From contig JBMNHK010000008.1 of NCBI GenBank assembly GCA_050950345.1, positions 69,092 to 133,091 on the forward strand: DNA of 64,000 nt, given 5' to 3'. Every line of letters begins with the position of its first letter. Position 1 is the first letter of the stretch. This DNA is from Pelotomaculum_C sp050950345 (GTDB taxonomy: Bacteria > Bacillota > Desulfotomaculia > Desulfotomaculales > Pelotomaculaceae). Below the pieces are notes generated by a model. The model was given only the letters and a program-made list of their open reading frames with translations, was not told the DNA's origin and searched no databases. The position numbers and the translations under genes were made by a program. Positions 32,601-40,207 of this stretch are shown piece after piece.

Positions 32601-32889
32601 ATTTATTTCAAGAACCCTTTATTCCTCCAGCTCTTATGCTGTCATAGCCAGGAGTATGCCTGGCTGTTTGGCTCCATGCTTACAGCGGCCTTTTGCTGGT
32701 GTCGAATTCAAGCAGGTTGACCTGGATCGGACTTGAGCTCTACGGCACCTACTAGTTATATATCTACTTACGCTACACTAAGTTCTTGTCGTCAGGTCAA
32801 TTTCCCTCCAGGAGCGTCCGTATTGACTAATTCTATTTTCCCCAACAATTATTTTGCACCGAAAGAGGTAATAAGACGGTTCTCCTGTG
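32601..32889. other. Structured non-coding block
   Basis: About 290 bp with no supported ORF but several hairpins: AGCCAGG/CCTGGCT (around 32647-32668), CAGGT/ACCTG around 32713, and GTCAAT/ATTGAC (about 32797-32828). It looks like the untranslated end of a mobile element or a structured RNA. I cannot identify it. Confidence 0.35.
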
Positions 32890-33423
32890 TCAACATGGAA
32901 TACTATCTATAACATCTTTTAAACTCTCGAAGTCAACAAAATTCACCGTCTGATTGTAAGTGTCAATCATTTCTTTTGTTTCTGCCGTCTGCTTTTCCGG
33001 CGGCCTCCTTTTTACTATCATATACAAAAGCTTCATCATAGTTCTGTGTTTAAAACTCAGCTTTTGATAATCTATACCGCCTCTTATATGAAATATTTTG
33101 GCCCGCTCATATATGTCTTTGGGGATTTGTTTTTGAAGAGAGAGTTTGATATCATCAGTATTCTTTTTGTCATTAGGGTCAGCCAAACCCACCGTTACTA
33201 TGAGGATCGTCTGCTTACTATCCTTAGGCAATAACTTTATTGTCCTGGCTAATCCCAAAACACCACCTGCATAAAGCCCTCCTAAATATATGATCGTATC
33301 GTACATTGAGAGGTCTTTCACGGCCTCATAACTTAGCGCCTTAATACCTGTTCTTTTGGATAATTCGCCGGCATAACGCTCTGTTGTCCCGTATTGACTG
33401 CCATAAATAATAATTTTGTCCAT
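32890..33423 (-). CDS. Flavodoxin-domain protein
   Basis: 177 residues. The N terminus DKIIIYGSQYGTTERYAGEL is the FMN phosphate-binding loop of the flavodoxin fold, and YDTIIYLGGLYAGGVLG is the second FMN contact. The overall pattern, with RGGIDYQKLSFKHRTMMKLLY, resembles HemG-like and menaquinone-linked flavodoxin_5 proteins rather than small electron-carrier flavodoxins. Probably a cytoplasmic flavin oxidoreductase. It is followed 18 bp upstream by the membrane metallopeptidase-like gene, so the two may form an operon. Confidence 0.75.
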   Translation of the reverse strand: MDKIIIYGSQYGTTERYAGELSKRTGIKALSYEAVKDLSMYDTIIYLGGLYAGGVLGLARTIKLLPKDSKQTILIVTVGLADPNDKKNTDDIKLSLQKQIPKDIYERAKIFHIRGGIDYQKLSFKHRTMMKLLYMIVKRRPPEKQTAETKEMIDTYNQTVNFVDFESLKDVIDSIPC

Positions 33424-33441
33424 AGTACACCTCGCTTAATA

Positions 33442-33936
33442 TTATTTTGTTAAAACATAAGCCGGATATAATTTCTTATATACCAAATAACCATTAATAA
33501 CTGCAAAAACAAAATATATACCTCTGATAACCATATAGGGCACACCCAAACCTAAAGCAATCCCGTTGATATCTCCCCCTACAAAAAAAGACAATAATGA
33601 AATGTAAACAGGATCAAGCAGCAGAAACACAAAGGTCACATAATATATATAATTCTTTATATATTGCTTGTTTAATCTAATAATTTTAGGCGTAAGCAAA
33701 AATAATAGATACCCTATCAATATTGTAACTACACTGCTTAAACCAGAAAAGGCAGCAAGTCTTAAACCGCCGATTGTTAGCGGTTGTATAATTTCTACCT
33801 CTATTCCCAGCGGAAGAACCTTAATTCCCTTGTAGATGCCCCATAATAGTGCCTGTATAATGTGAACTCCCTCATGCACAACCAAATATGTTATCCCTGC
33901 CAAAATAATATATAAATACTTTCTTACCATACTCAT
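33442..33936 (-). CDS. Membrane protein with HExxH motif (DUF3267/M50-like)
   Basis: 164 residues with about four membrane segments. The first contains VVHEGVHIIQA, an HExxH zinc-binding motif inside a helix, as in site-2-type or DUF3267 putative metallopeptidases. A LLDPVY segment in the third helix could supply the third ligand Asp. No substrate is evident. A hairpin with a T run lies in its leader (34011-34048). The gene is next to the flavodoxin-like gene. Confidence 0.55.
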   Translation of the reverse strand: MSMVRKYLYIILAGITYLVVHEGVHIIQALLWGIYKGIKVLPLGIEVEIIQPLTIGGLRLAAFSGLSSVVTILIGYLLFLLTPKIIRLNKQYIKNYIYYVTFVFLLLDPVYISLLSFFVGGDINGIALGLGVPYMVIRGIYFVFAVINGYLVYKKLYPAYVLTK

Positions 33937-34010
33937 GATTGTTCACTCCCAAAACATTTCCTTAATTATGATACTGTAAAACCTACCCAATAATCCAGCC
34001 TGCGGAAAAA

Positions 34011-34048
34011 AGTGAGAGCGCCGGAGGACTTAGCCGACGCTTTCACTC
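34011..34048 (-). terminator. Terminator-like hairpin in the leader of the membrane protein gene
   Basis: AGTGAGAGCGCCGG pairs imperfectly with CCGACGCTTTCACT. On the minus strand TTTTTT follows, about 75 bp before the start of the HExxH membrane protein. It is either an attenuator or the terminator of something lost from 34050-34264, where I see no gene. Confidence 0.45.
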
Positions 34049-34264
34049 CTTTATTCCAGGACATTAACAATAACGCCCGCTGGAATATATCAGAATAAAA
34101 TCCTCTTGCACCATATTGTCAACCATGTCCCCCATTCCAGTCCGGAAGGAAATAAAGAAAAATTTATTTTTACAGCAGAAATATTAGCCATTTTTGCCAG
34201 AAAATCATATTATGTTTTAAGACCAGGAAGGTCGGACAATTTACTTTGAAAAGAGGGAAGCAAA

Positions 34265-34456
34265 ATGAATTGTAAAAAAGAAAATGAATGCAATTGCCGC
34301 ATTCATATCGAAGACAGTATTGCTATAATAATTTGTGGTGAAGTCGAAATTGAAAGAATGAAACATTTGCTTGGAAATGCCGCGGAAGAAAAAGGGCATA
34401 AAAATCCAAATATAAAAGTGAAACCTTATTCGGAACAAGATTCATCTGGACAATAG
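34265..34456 (+). CDS. Small cysteine-containing hypothetical protein
   Basis: 63 residues: MNCKKENECNCRIHIED, then a hydrophobic strand SIAIIICGEVE and a charged helix. Three Cys in the first 11 residues and one at 29 could bind metal. GAGGGAAGC precedes the ATG. No family recognised and no conserved neighbour. Confidence 0.4.
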   Translation: MNCKKENECNCRIHIEDSIAIIICGEVEIERMKHLLGNAAEEKGHKNPNIKVKPYSEQDSSGQ

Positions 34457-34540
34457 GCTCTGCGAATAGCAACCTAGCGTATGCCGGGGTTCTCTAAACC
34501 CTGGCTTTCTTCTTGCAAGGGGGAAACCCTGTCATACAAA
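34452..34540 (+). promoter_or_regulatory. Structured leader upstream of the CBO0543-like gene
   Basis: Potential nested stems: TAGG/CCTA around 34454-34476, GCCGGGGTT/AACCCTGGC (34483-34505) and GTATG/CATAC (34479-34537). This could be a riboswitch-like leader or a terminator of the small gene before it. I match it to no known class. Confidence 0.25.
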
Positions 34541-34604
34541 TGAATTAAAATTTACAATCCACCAAATACTACTCTAGACAAAAAAGGAAAGGTGCGGAAC
34601 GGTA

Positions 34605-35138
34605 ATGAGTAATCAAGTCTTACTGTGGTCAATGATAATTCTGCCTTAGTTTACTTTGTTTTTGATGAGGAAAAATGATATTAAGCGTTTTATGCCTGTG
34701 GGTTTATTCGCTGCTCTTTCAAGTATTATCTTTGTAGAGGCAGGACAAACCCTGGGGTGGTTTGTCTTTGGAGAAACAGCTTATCCATTAAGAACCCCAA
34801 CCTATATTTTGGGACTAAACATAATAGCTACCATGTGGCTGTTTTACTTTACATATGGCCGGTTTTGGACTTACTTAGCCATAGACATAGTGCTAAACTT
34901 TGTATTTATTTATTTATTTCATGTTTATTATTTAGGAAGCAAGGGGATTTTTCGTGAAGTGGGTATAACCCCTTTGGAAAATGTACTATTTGCTACTATC
35001 CATGGAATTATAACGTACGGCTATCAAGTATGGCAGGAAGGAGCCTTTAAACAGGCCGAACAGAACAGAACGCATATGCAGCCGGTTTTAGCCAAACTAC
35101 TTCCTAAAGCTAAAGGCTCCCCCCGTGAAGATGACTAA
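34605..35138 (+). pseudogene. CBO0543-like membrane protein with in-frame TAG
   Basis: Reading from the ATG at 34605 (AAAGGTGCGGAACGGTA before it) gives MSNQVLLWSMIILP, a TAG at 34647-34649, then FTLFLMRKNDIKRFMPVGLFAAL in the same frame to 35138. Related proteins, as I remember them, begin in this way with Trp where the TAG is, so TGG to TAG is the likely change. The remainder has five membrane segments. Translation might restart at the ATG at 34656, but TM1 would then be lost. Confidence 0.6.
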
Positions 35139-35296
35139 TGCTATAAAAACGCAATTTTGCAAACTTGCTATTTTTCTTGCTTATCTCCTAAAGAAATGAA
35201 GAATGGCTAGGATTTCAGATTATAGAGGTAACTAACATGGAATTTACCCGCTTTTAAATTTTATTATTCCCTTTTTGTTCCCTTTTCAATTAAAAT

Positions 35297-35322
35297 CGCC
35301 TCCAGGCAAAATCCTGGAGGCG
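35297..35322 (-). terminator. Terminator of the tRNA pair
   Basis: CGCCTCCAGG (35297-35306) and CCTGGAGGCG (35313-35322) form a perfect 10-bp stem. The minus strand continues ATTTTAATT. It lies 11 bp beyond tRNA-Arg. Confidence 0.75.
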
Positions 35323-35332
35323 TTGATTTCTC

Positions 35333-35409
<77 letters not shown>

Positions 35410-35414
35410 ATGCA

Positions 35415-35488
35415 TGGAGCGGGTGAAGGGAATCGAACCCTCGTAATCGGCTTGGAAGGCCGACGCTCTACCATTGAGCTACACCCGC
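35415..35488 (-). tRNA. tRNA-Gly (TCC)
   Basis: 74-nt cloverleaf with acceptor GCGGGTG/CACCCGC, D arm AGCTCAATGGTAGAGC, anticodon loop CCTTCCAAG (TCC), T arm GAGGGTTCGATTCCCTT and encoded CCA. It is 5 bp upstream of tRNA-Arg and co-transcribed with it. Confidence 0.93.
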
Positions 35489-35549
35489 ACGGTAAAACAT
35501 ATCTGCTCGATCAATGCATTTACTATTATAACTAAAAACACTACTCACG

Positions 35550-36044
35550 TCAAAGATTTTGTGTTTTATCTTTTAACCGGTAAATGGCAGGCTTAATCCC
35601 TTCCTTATCTATTTCCAGGATGCCGTAGCTGGGACCCCCGGTGTCACGGGGTTTGGATATGCTGCCTGGATTAAATAGCAGTATACCGTCTTCCCCAGTG
35701 ATCTCGGCCCTATGGCTGTGTCCGAATACAACCGCGTCAGCGCCGGTCGCCTTAGCCCGTGCCAGCAGTTTTGCGTTCCTGTTTTCGTAGCCAAAGGCAT
35801 GTCCGTGCACTAAGAGTATTTTCTTGCCGGACAGTTCGAGCGGCAACTCCAGGGGTCCCTCGCCATACGGGTCACAGTTGCCCAGCACCGCCCTTGTTGG
35901 AACTTTTATTTCAGCTGCGAGGTTGAAGGCATCGCGGTAAAAGTCTCCGGCATGAATCACCAGATCTACCGGGCCGGCTTCTTTTAGTGCCTGCAAGGCA
36001 TTAGCCAGTTCGCCGTGGCTGTCGCTAAAGACAATCACCCGCAA
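35550..36044 (-). CDS. YfcE/MJ0936-type metallophosphoesterase
   Basis: 164 residues with the full calcineurin-like metal-site set: FSDSHGE, HAGD, GNCD, VHGHAFG and FGHSHRAE. Proteins of this small type hydrolyse phosphodiesters such as 2',3'-cyclic nucleotides in vitro; the cellular substrate is unknown. The start is TTG at 36044, supported by AAGGAG 9 bp upstream. It follows rdgB by 17 bp in a run of leftward housekeeping genes. Confidence 0.88.
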   Translation of the reverse strand: MRVIVFSDSHGELANALQALKEAGPVDLVIHAGDFYRDAFNLAAEIKVPTRAVLGNCDPYGEGPLELPLELSGKKILLVHGHAFGYENRNAKLLARAKATGADAVVFGHSHRAEITGEDGILLFNPGSISKPRDTGGPSYGILEIDKEGIKPAIYRLKDKTQNL

Positions 36045-36061
36045 CTCTCTCCACTCCTTAC

Positions 36062-36655
36062 TTAATTTTTGAGTTTGGACAGGATGTCCACCGCCCCTGC
36101 CAGGGCTTTGGCGCGGTGGCTGATTTTGTTTTTGACCGCTGCATCAAGCTCGGCAAAAGTTTTGCCATATTCCGGCACATAAAACAAAGGGTCATACCCA
36201 AATCCCCCTTCACCCCTGGGGCTCTCGGCAATTACCCCTTCGCAGGTACCTGTTGAGGTCCTCATACTTCCATCCGGCCAGGCTATAGCGACGACACATT
36301 GAAAGCGGGCCGTCCTGCGCTCCGGTGGTAGTCCGGCCAATAGCTCCAACAGCTTGCGGTTGTTGGCCAGGTCGTCCTTACCCTCGCCGGCAAACCGGGA
36401 GGAATAGACACCCGGGGCACCGTCCAGGGCGTCAACCTCAAGACCGGAGTCGTCTGCCAGGGCCAGAAGGCCCGTATGCTTTGCCACAGCCGCAGCCTTA
36501 ATGATGGCGTTTTCCTTGAAAGTAGCGCCGTCTTCTATTATTTCGCCCAGCTCAGAAAATGAGCTTAAGGAAAGCACTTCAAAACCATAAGGAGCCAGTA
36601 AGTCTGTCAACTCCCGGAGTTTACCCTCATTGCGGGTGGCCAGAACTAGTTGCAT
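36062..36655 (-). CDS. rdgB: XTP/dITP diphosphatase (RdgB/HAM1)
   Basis: 197 residues from the ATG at 36655, which has GGGAGGAGC upstream and lies within the last codons of rph; the frame extends to 36724 inside rph. Signatures are LVLATRNEGKLRE, LALADDSGLEVDALDGAPGVYSSRFAG, FQCVVAIAWPDG, and GFGYDPLFYVPEYGKTFAEL. It removes non-canonical purine triphosphates to NMP and PPi. The rph-rdgB pair is common in Firmicutes. Confidence 0.92.
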   Translation of the reverse strand: MQLVLATRNEGKLRELTDLLAPYGFEVLSLSSFSELGEIIEDGATFKENAIIKAAAVAKHTGLLALADDSGLEVDALDGAPGVYSSRFAGEGKDDLANNRKLLELLAGLPPERRTARFQCVVAIAWPDGSMRTSTGTCEGVIAESPRGEGGFGYDPLFYVPEYGKTFAELDAAVKNKISHRAKALAGAVDILSKLKN

Positions 36656-37404
36656 GTCCCTTGCTCCTCCCCTATTCTCCCGGCGTCTTCGCCCAGAACC
36701 TGTTTCTGGTAGTTGATCAGCCATTCGATGCCCTGTTGAGCCAGAGCCAGCATCCCGTCCATCTCCTGCCGGGTGAAGGAGGCTTCTTCACCTGTGCCCT
36801 GTACTTCTACAAAACGGCCATCTCCGGTCATGACAATGTTCATGTCCACTTCCGCCGCTGCATCTTCTTCATAGCAAAGATCCAGGATCAGCTCTCCTGC
36901 CAGTCTGCCCACGCTGGTGGCTGCAACGAAATCCTTCACCGGCATCGATTTCAGCACACCCTGTTCCATTAGGCCGTTAACCGCATCCACCAGGGCAACA
37001 AAAGATCCTGTGATGGAGGCCGTCCTGGTACCCCCGTCCGCTTGAATCACGTCACAGTCGATGATGATGGTGCGTTCACCCAGGGCAGTCAGATCCATGA
37101 CTGCCCTGAGGGCGCGTCCAATCAACCGCTGGATTTCATGGGTACGGCCGCCCACCTTTCCCTTTGCTGCCTCCCGGGCAGTTCTTGTCCCGGTGGCCCT
37201 GGGCAGCATGCCGTATTCGGCTGTGACCCAGCCTTTGCCCGTGCCTTTAAGAAACATGGGCGGCTTATCCTCCACCGATGCCGTACAGATCACTCTGGTA
37301 TCACCGACTTCAACCAGTACCGAGCCTTCCGCATGTTTATTATATCCTCTGGTGATCCGAACCGGCCGCAGCTGGTCCGGCTTTCTCCCGTCGCTTCTTT
37401 GCAT
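36646..37404 (-). CDS. rph: Ribonuclease PH
   Basis: 252 residues, full length. It begins RSDGRKPDQLRPVRITRGY and includes EGSVLVEVGDTRVICTASVE, GWVTAEYGMLPRATGTRTARE, IQRLIGRALRAVMDL and IIDCDVIQADGGTRTASITG, containing the phosphate-binding and catalytic Asp residues. It is the phosphorolytic 3' exonuclease that trims tRNA precursors. It overlaps rdgB by 10 bp. Confidence 0.94.
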   Translation of the reverse strand: MQRSDGRKPDQLRPVRITRGYNKHAEGSVLVEVGDTRVICTASVEDKPPMFLKGTGKGWVTAEYGMLPRATGTRTAREAAKGKVGGRTHEIQRLIGRALRAVMDLTALGERTIIIDCDVIQADGGTRTASITGSFVALVDAVNGLMEQGVLKSMPVKDFVAATSVGRLAGELILDLCYEEDAAAEVDMNIVMTGDGRFVEVQGTGEEASFTRQEMDGMLALAQQGIEWLINYQKQVLGEDAGRIGEEQGTCN

Positions 37405-37439
37405 GGTTGCACCCCTTTGTTGTACTCTGCAATAATCTA

Positions 37440-38216
37440 CTATGCTCTGATTTTATATACTTCTCGCTCCCTGGCCCACTGTACCTGCTTGCCAAAACCT
37501 TCGGCCGCTTGCCGGCACAGTACCTCCGGGTCATACTCCGGCCAAATATGGGTCAACAGGAGGCGTTTTACCCCAGCCTGCAAACTGATTTCGCCGGCCT
37601 GCCGCGCGGTCAGGTGGCTCTCCCGCATCCTTTCTGCGTCACTGTCCAAACCGCTGGCCTCACACAGAAAGAGATCCGCGTCTGTAGCCAGCCTGAGGAT
37701 TTCTTCCGTCCTTGCCGTGTCGCTGGAAAAGACAAAACGACCCCTTGCTTCTACGGCTATGGAATAGGTAGGAATCGGGTGTTTGGCCTTGACAAAATGG
37801 AAGGTCAGACTGCCCCAGGTGAGCTTCCGGGCCTGTAAGCCGCTGGCCAGGGTTACCTCGGGCAAGGCTTCGATGGCGGTAACCTCGTAAGCTTCTTTAA
37901 AGCCGGCCAGTTCCTGATAGGGCGCCTCAGGTAGGGATGGGGCTACCAGCCTCAGCGGCTCGGCCCGCCCTCCTTCCCGCCTCGCTCCTTCCAGGCCATG
38001 CCGCAATGGATAGAGATCCAGGTAGTGGTCATGGTGCAGGTGGGAAATAATCACGCCGTCCAGGAGCCGAAAATCCATAAACTCGCGCAACCGGCTCAAA
38101 CTGCCGTTACCCGCTTCCAACATAATATTCAAGCCCCCTCCCCGCAACAGGTAGCCTGAACAAGCTCCTCCTGCTTTGGGATAAGGCGCCCAACAACCAA
38201 GAACAGCTATCTCCAT
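37440..38216 (-). CDS. Metallo-beta-lactamase-fold hydrolase (YhfI/RNase Z-like)
   Basis: 258 residues. The zinc motif HLHHDH is in DGVIISHLHHDHYLDLYPLRHGL. Further ligands are in FSSDTART and LLTHIWPEYDP, and AGSGSLSRL-type phosphate-binding residues are replaced by AGNGSLSRL. The AREAGEIS-like segment (ESHLTARQAGEISLQAGVKRLLLTH) is typical of the YhfI subgroup near RNase Z. GAAGGAGG precedes the ATG. Probably a cytoplasmic phosphodiesterase; the tRNA 3'-processing exosite arm is absent. Confidence 0.82.
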   Translation of the reverse strand: MEIAVLGCWAPYPKAGGACSGYLLRGGGLNIMLEAGNGSLSRLREFMDFRLLDGVIISHLHHDHYLDLYPLRHGLEGARREGGRAEPLRLVAPSLPEAPYQELAGFKEAYEVTAIEALPEVTLASGLQARKLTWGSLTFHFVKAKHPIPTYSIAVEARGRFVFSSDTARTEEILRLATDADLFLCEASGLDSDAERMRESHLTARQAGEISLQAGVKRLLLTHIWPEYDPEVLCRQAAEGFGKQVQWAREREVYKIRA

Positions 38217-38248
38217 TGGGTTTCCTCCTTCTTCAAAAAATCAGTTCA

Positions 38249-39022
38249 TTACTGTTTTTTGCTATGCCTGGCTGCGTCCACACAGCAGCCGATTGCTCCG
38301 GCGAATTGAGGGTTTTCAGGAACCAACACCTTCCGGCCCAATTCCTCCCTGATAATTTCCACCAGAGCACTATTTTGCGCCACCCCGCCGGTAAAAACGA
38401 TAACGTCACTGGCCAGCTTCGCCAGCATCGGCTTGACCCTCTTAAAGATGCTGTAATTGACGCCTGCCGCCAGGCTCTCCATAGAATAACCATCCACCAC
38501 CAAACCGATGAGCTCGCTTTCGCCGAAAACGGCGCAGGTCGAGGTGAGTTCGGCCGGCTCACGCCTGTGCCGGCTCAGCTCCTCCATACTTATATTCAGA
38601 GCTGCAGCCATATTCTCAAGATAGCGCCCGGTGCTGGCGGCACATTTATCATTGGTTAAAAAATCCACCAATTTACCCTGCCTTACCAGGCCTACTTTGC
38701 TGTCCTGGCCGCCTAAATCCAGCAGAGTAAAATCCGCCAGCCCTGTAAGATGGGCGGCACCCTGGACATGGGCCTGGATTTCAGGAATGACCCGGGCGCC
38801 CTTGACGTTTATCGCCTGCCGTCCGTAGCCGGTAGCCGTAATGGAATGGCTGCCGGCCAGCAGTCCCATACTGGCAGCCTCCACTACCAGGCGCCCGTTT
38901 TCACGCTTGCCATAATCACGGTAAAACTGCAAGGTATCAAATTTCTCCAGCCACATGGCCTTGTCTTCCTCCTGCAGCGCCAGTTTTACACTGCGGCTGC
39001 CGAGGTCAATACCGATATACAT
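38249..39022 (-). CDS. Acyl-CoA dehydratase activase (HgdC/BadF family ATPase)
   Basis: 257 residues, ASKHA fold: phosphate loops GIDLGSRSVK and LLDLGGQDSK, and the adenosine motif FTGGVAQNSALVE. The two conserved cysteines that hold the bridging [4Fe-4S] cluster of the dimer are in NDKCAASTGRYLE and TSTCAVFGESE. It uses ATP to inject an electron into 2-hydroxyacyl-CoA dehydratases or related benzoyl-CoA reductases. It lies 7 bp after the dehydratase-subunit gene and is surely its partner. Confidence 0.9.
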   Translation of the reverse strand: MYIGIDLGSRSVKLALQEEDKAMWLEKFDTLQFYRDYGKRENGRLVVEAASMGLLAGSHSITATGYGRQAINVKGARVIPEIQAHVQGAAHLTGLADFTLLDLGGQDSKVGLVRQGKLVDFLTNDKCAASTGRYLENMAAALNISMEELSRHRREPAELTSTCAVFGESELIGLVVDGYSMESLAAGVNYSIFKRVKPMLAKLASDVIVFTGGVAQNSALVEIIREELGRKVLVPENPQFAGAIGCCVDAARHSKKQ

Positions 39023-39028
39023 CAGGGC

Positions 39029-40006
39029 TCACCTCAACATATCCAAAAAAACTTCCAGACGCATACGCGTGCGGGCGTCCAGACGGCTGGGCTTGTCACA
39101 TTCCAGGGTCAAAACAGGCAGCTTAAGCTTCTGTCTGATGATCAGATCCTCAATATGCCGGTAGCAGAAACTCTGGGCATAGTGGATGATCCCATCCAGC
39201 TTGCGCCTTGCTGCTTCACGCTGAATATCCTCCAGACGGAAAAAAATTCCGTAAGGATAGGTATAAAGGCGGTATTGCTCCACCATATCCCCCACACCAT
39301 AGGGCATGCTGAACTGCCTTTGGGTCTCATTATATACCACCCGGGCGCCCCGTTCCTCAAGGAAGTCATATATTTCTCCAACAATCGGCGGCACACCTAT
39401 ATATCCGAGGCGCAATTCTCCCTCTCTGGGGGGCTGCTCCTTTGCTTTTTCTATGAACAATTCTGCCTCAGCAGCAAATTTTTCAGGCTCCCCATTAAAA
39501 TCGCTGCTGCTGAGCTGAAAGATGTGGTTATCCCACCCGCCAACCAGGTTTTCCTGCCAGGTCAGCCGGTCGATTTCCCAGATTTTGCTCCTTACGGCAT
39601 CAAGTCGCTTTTTCTGTTCATTGGCCTGGGACCAGCTGACTCCAAAGTGGGACATCATTTTTTCCATCTGCAGGCGAAGCATGTCCGGATCCCGGTCAAA
39701 GGGATAAGCAAAAGGCACGACTTTCAAGTCCGCCAATTGCAGGGTCTCCATGAGGGCATGGGTATTGCTGCAATCACCCTGGGTGACCGCAATAATGGTG
39801 TCTATATCTTTATTATTTAAGACTGTGCTGTAGATCCCCTTGATCCAGGCGCACAGGTTGCGCGGGTAACCGGCTAACTCAGCCTCCTCCACTAACGCCT
39901 GGGGATTCTCAGCAGTCATAAAAATATTATTTAAATCCACCGGTGTGCAACCTGCCGCATAGATAATCTCTACCGGCACTGTAGTTGTTATGCCAACCTT
40001 TGGCAA
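39029..40006 (-). CDS. 2-hydroxyacyl-CoA dehydratase-family (HgdB-like) protein
   Basis: About 325 residues. Family signatures are KVGITTTVPVEIIYAAGCTPVDLNN at the N terminus, AVTQGDCSNTHALME, FAYPFDRD and YAQSFCYRHIEDLIIR near the C terminus, with Cys residues positioned for a [4Fe-4S] cluster. The frame opens at 40039, but AAGGAGAGG precedes a TTG at 40006 that starts directly before PKVGITTT; I prefer that. Only one dehydratase-type subunit is present, so it resembles the single-subunit activase-paired proteins of unknown substrate rather than a complete HgdAB. Confidence 0.82.
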   Translation of the reverse strand: MPKVGITTTVPVEIIYAAGCTPVDLNNIFMTAENPQALVEEAELAGYPRNLCAWIKGIYSTVLNNKDIDTIIAVTQGDCSNTHALMETLQLADLKVVPFAYPFDRDPDMLRLQMEKMMSHFGVSWSQANEQKKRLDAVRSKIWEIDRLTWQENLVGGWDNHIFQLSSSDFNGEPEKFAAEAELFIEKAKEQPPREGELRLGYIGVPPIVGEIYDFLEERGARVVYNETQRQFSMPYGVGDMVEQYRLYTYPYGIFFRLEDIQREAARRKLDGIIHYAQSFCYRHIEDLIIRQKLKLPVLTLECDKPSRLDARTRMRLEVFLDMLR

Positions 40007-40149
40007 ATCCTCATTCCTCTCCTTATTGCGTCTTATCATTATTCCCCTGAAGAAGGGTAGCCATGAATCCTTTGTTTATTATTTATCCTAAAGCAGTATA
40101 CAAAAAATAGCATCCCCATTTCAACAAAAAATTGAGTCCTGGAAAAGAG

Positions 40150-40188
40150 AACCGGCCTTGCCCCGCATTTAAAGGACTAAGGCCGGTT
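40150..40188 (-). terminator. Terminator of the amidase gene
   Basis: AACCGGCCTT (40150-40159) and AAGGCCGGTT (40179-40188) form a 10-bp stem 20 bp past the amidase stop. The minus strand continues CTCTTTTCC, a modest T tract. Confidence 0.6.
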
Positions 40189-40207
40189 GCTTAAGTCATG
40201 CTCTTGC

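Noticed and set aside
38750..39820. Plus-strand ORF of 356 codons
   Set aside because: Antisense of the activase and dehydratase genes, which have clear family motifs.
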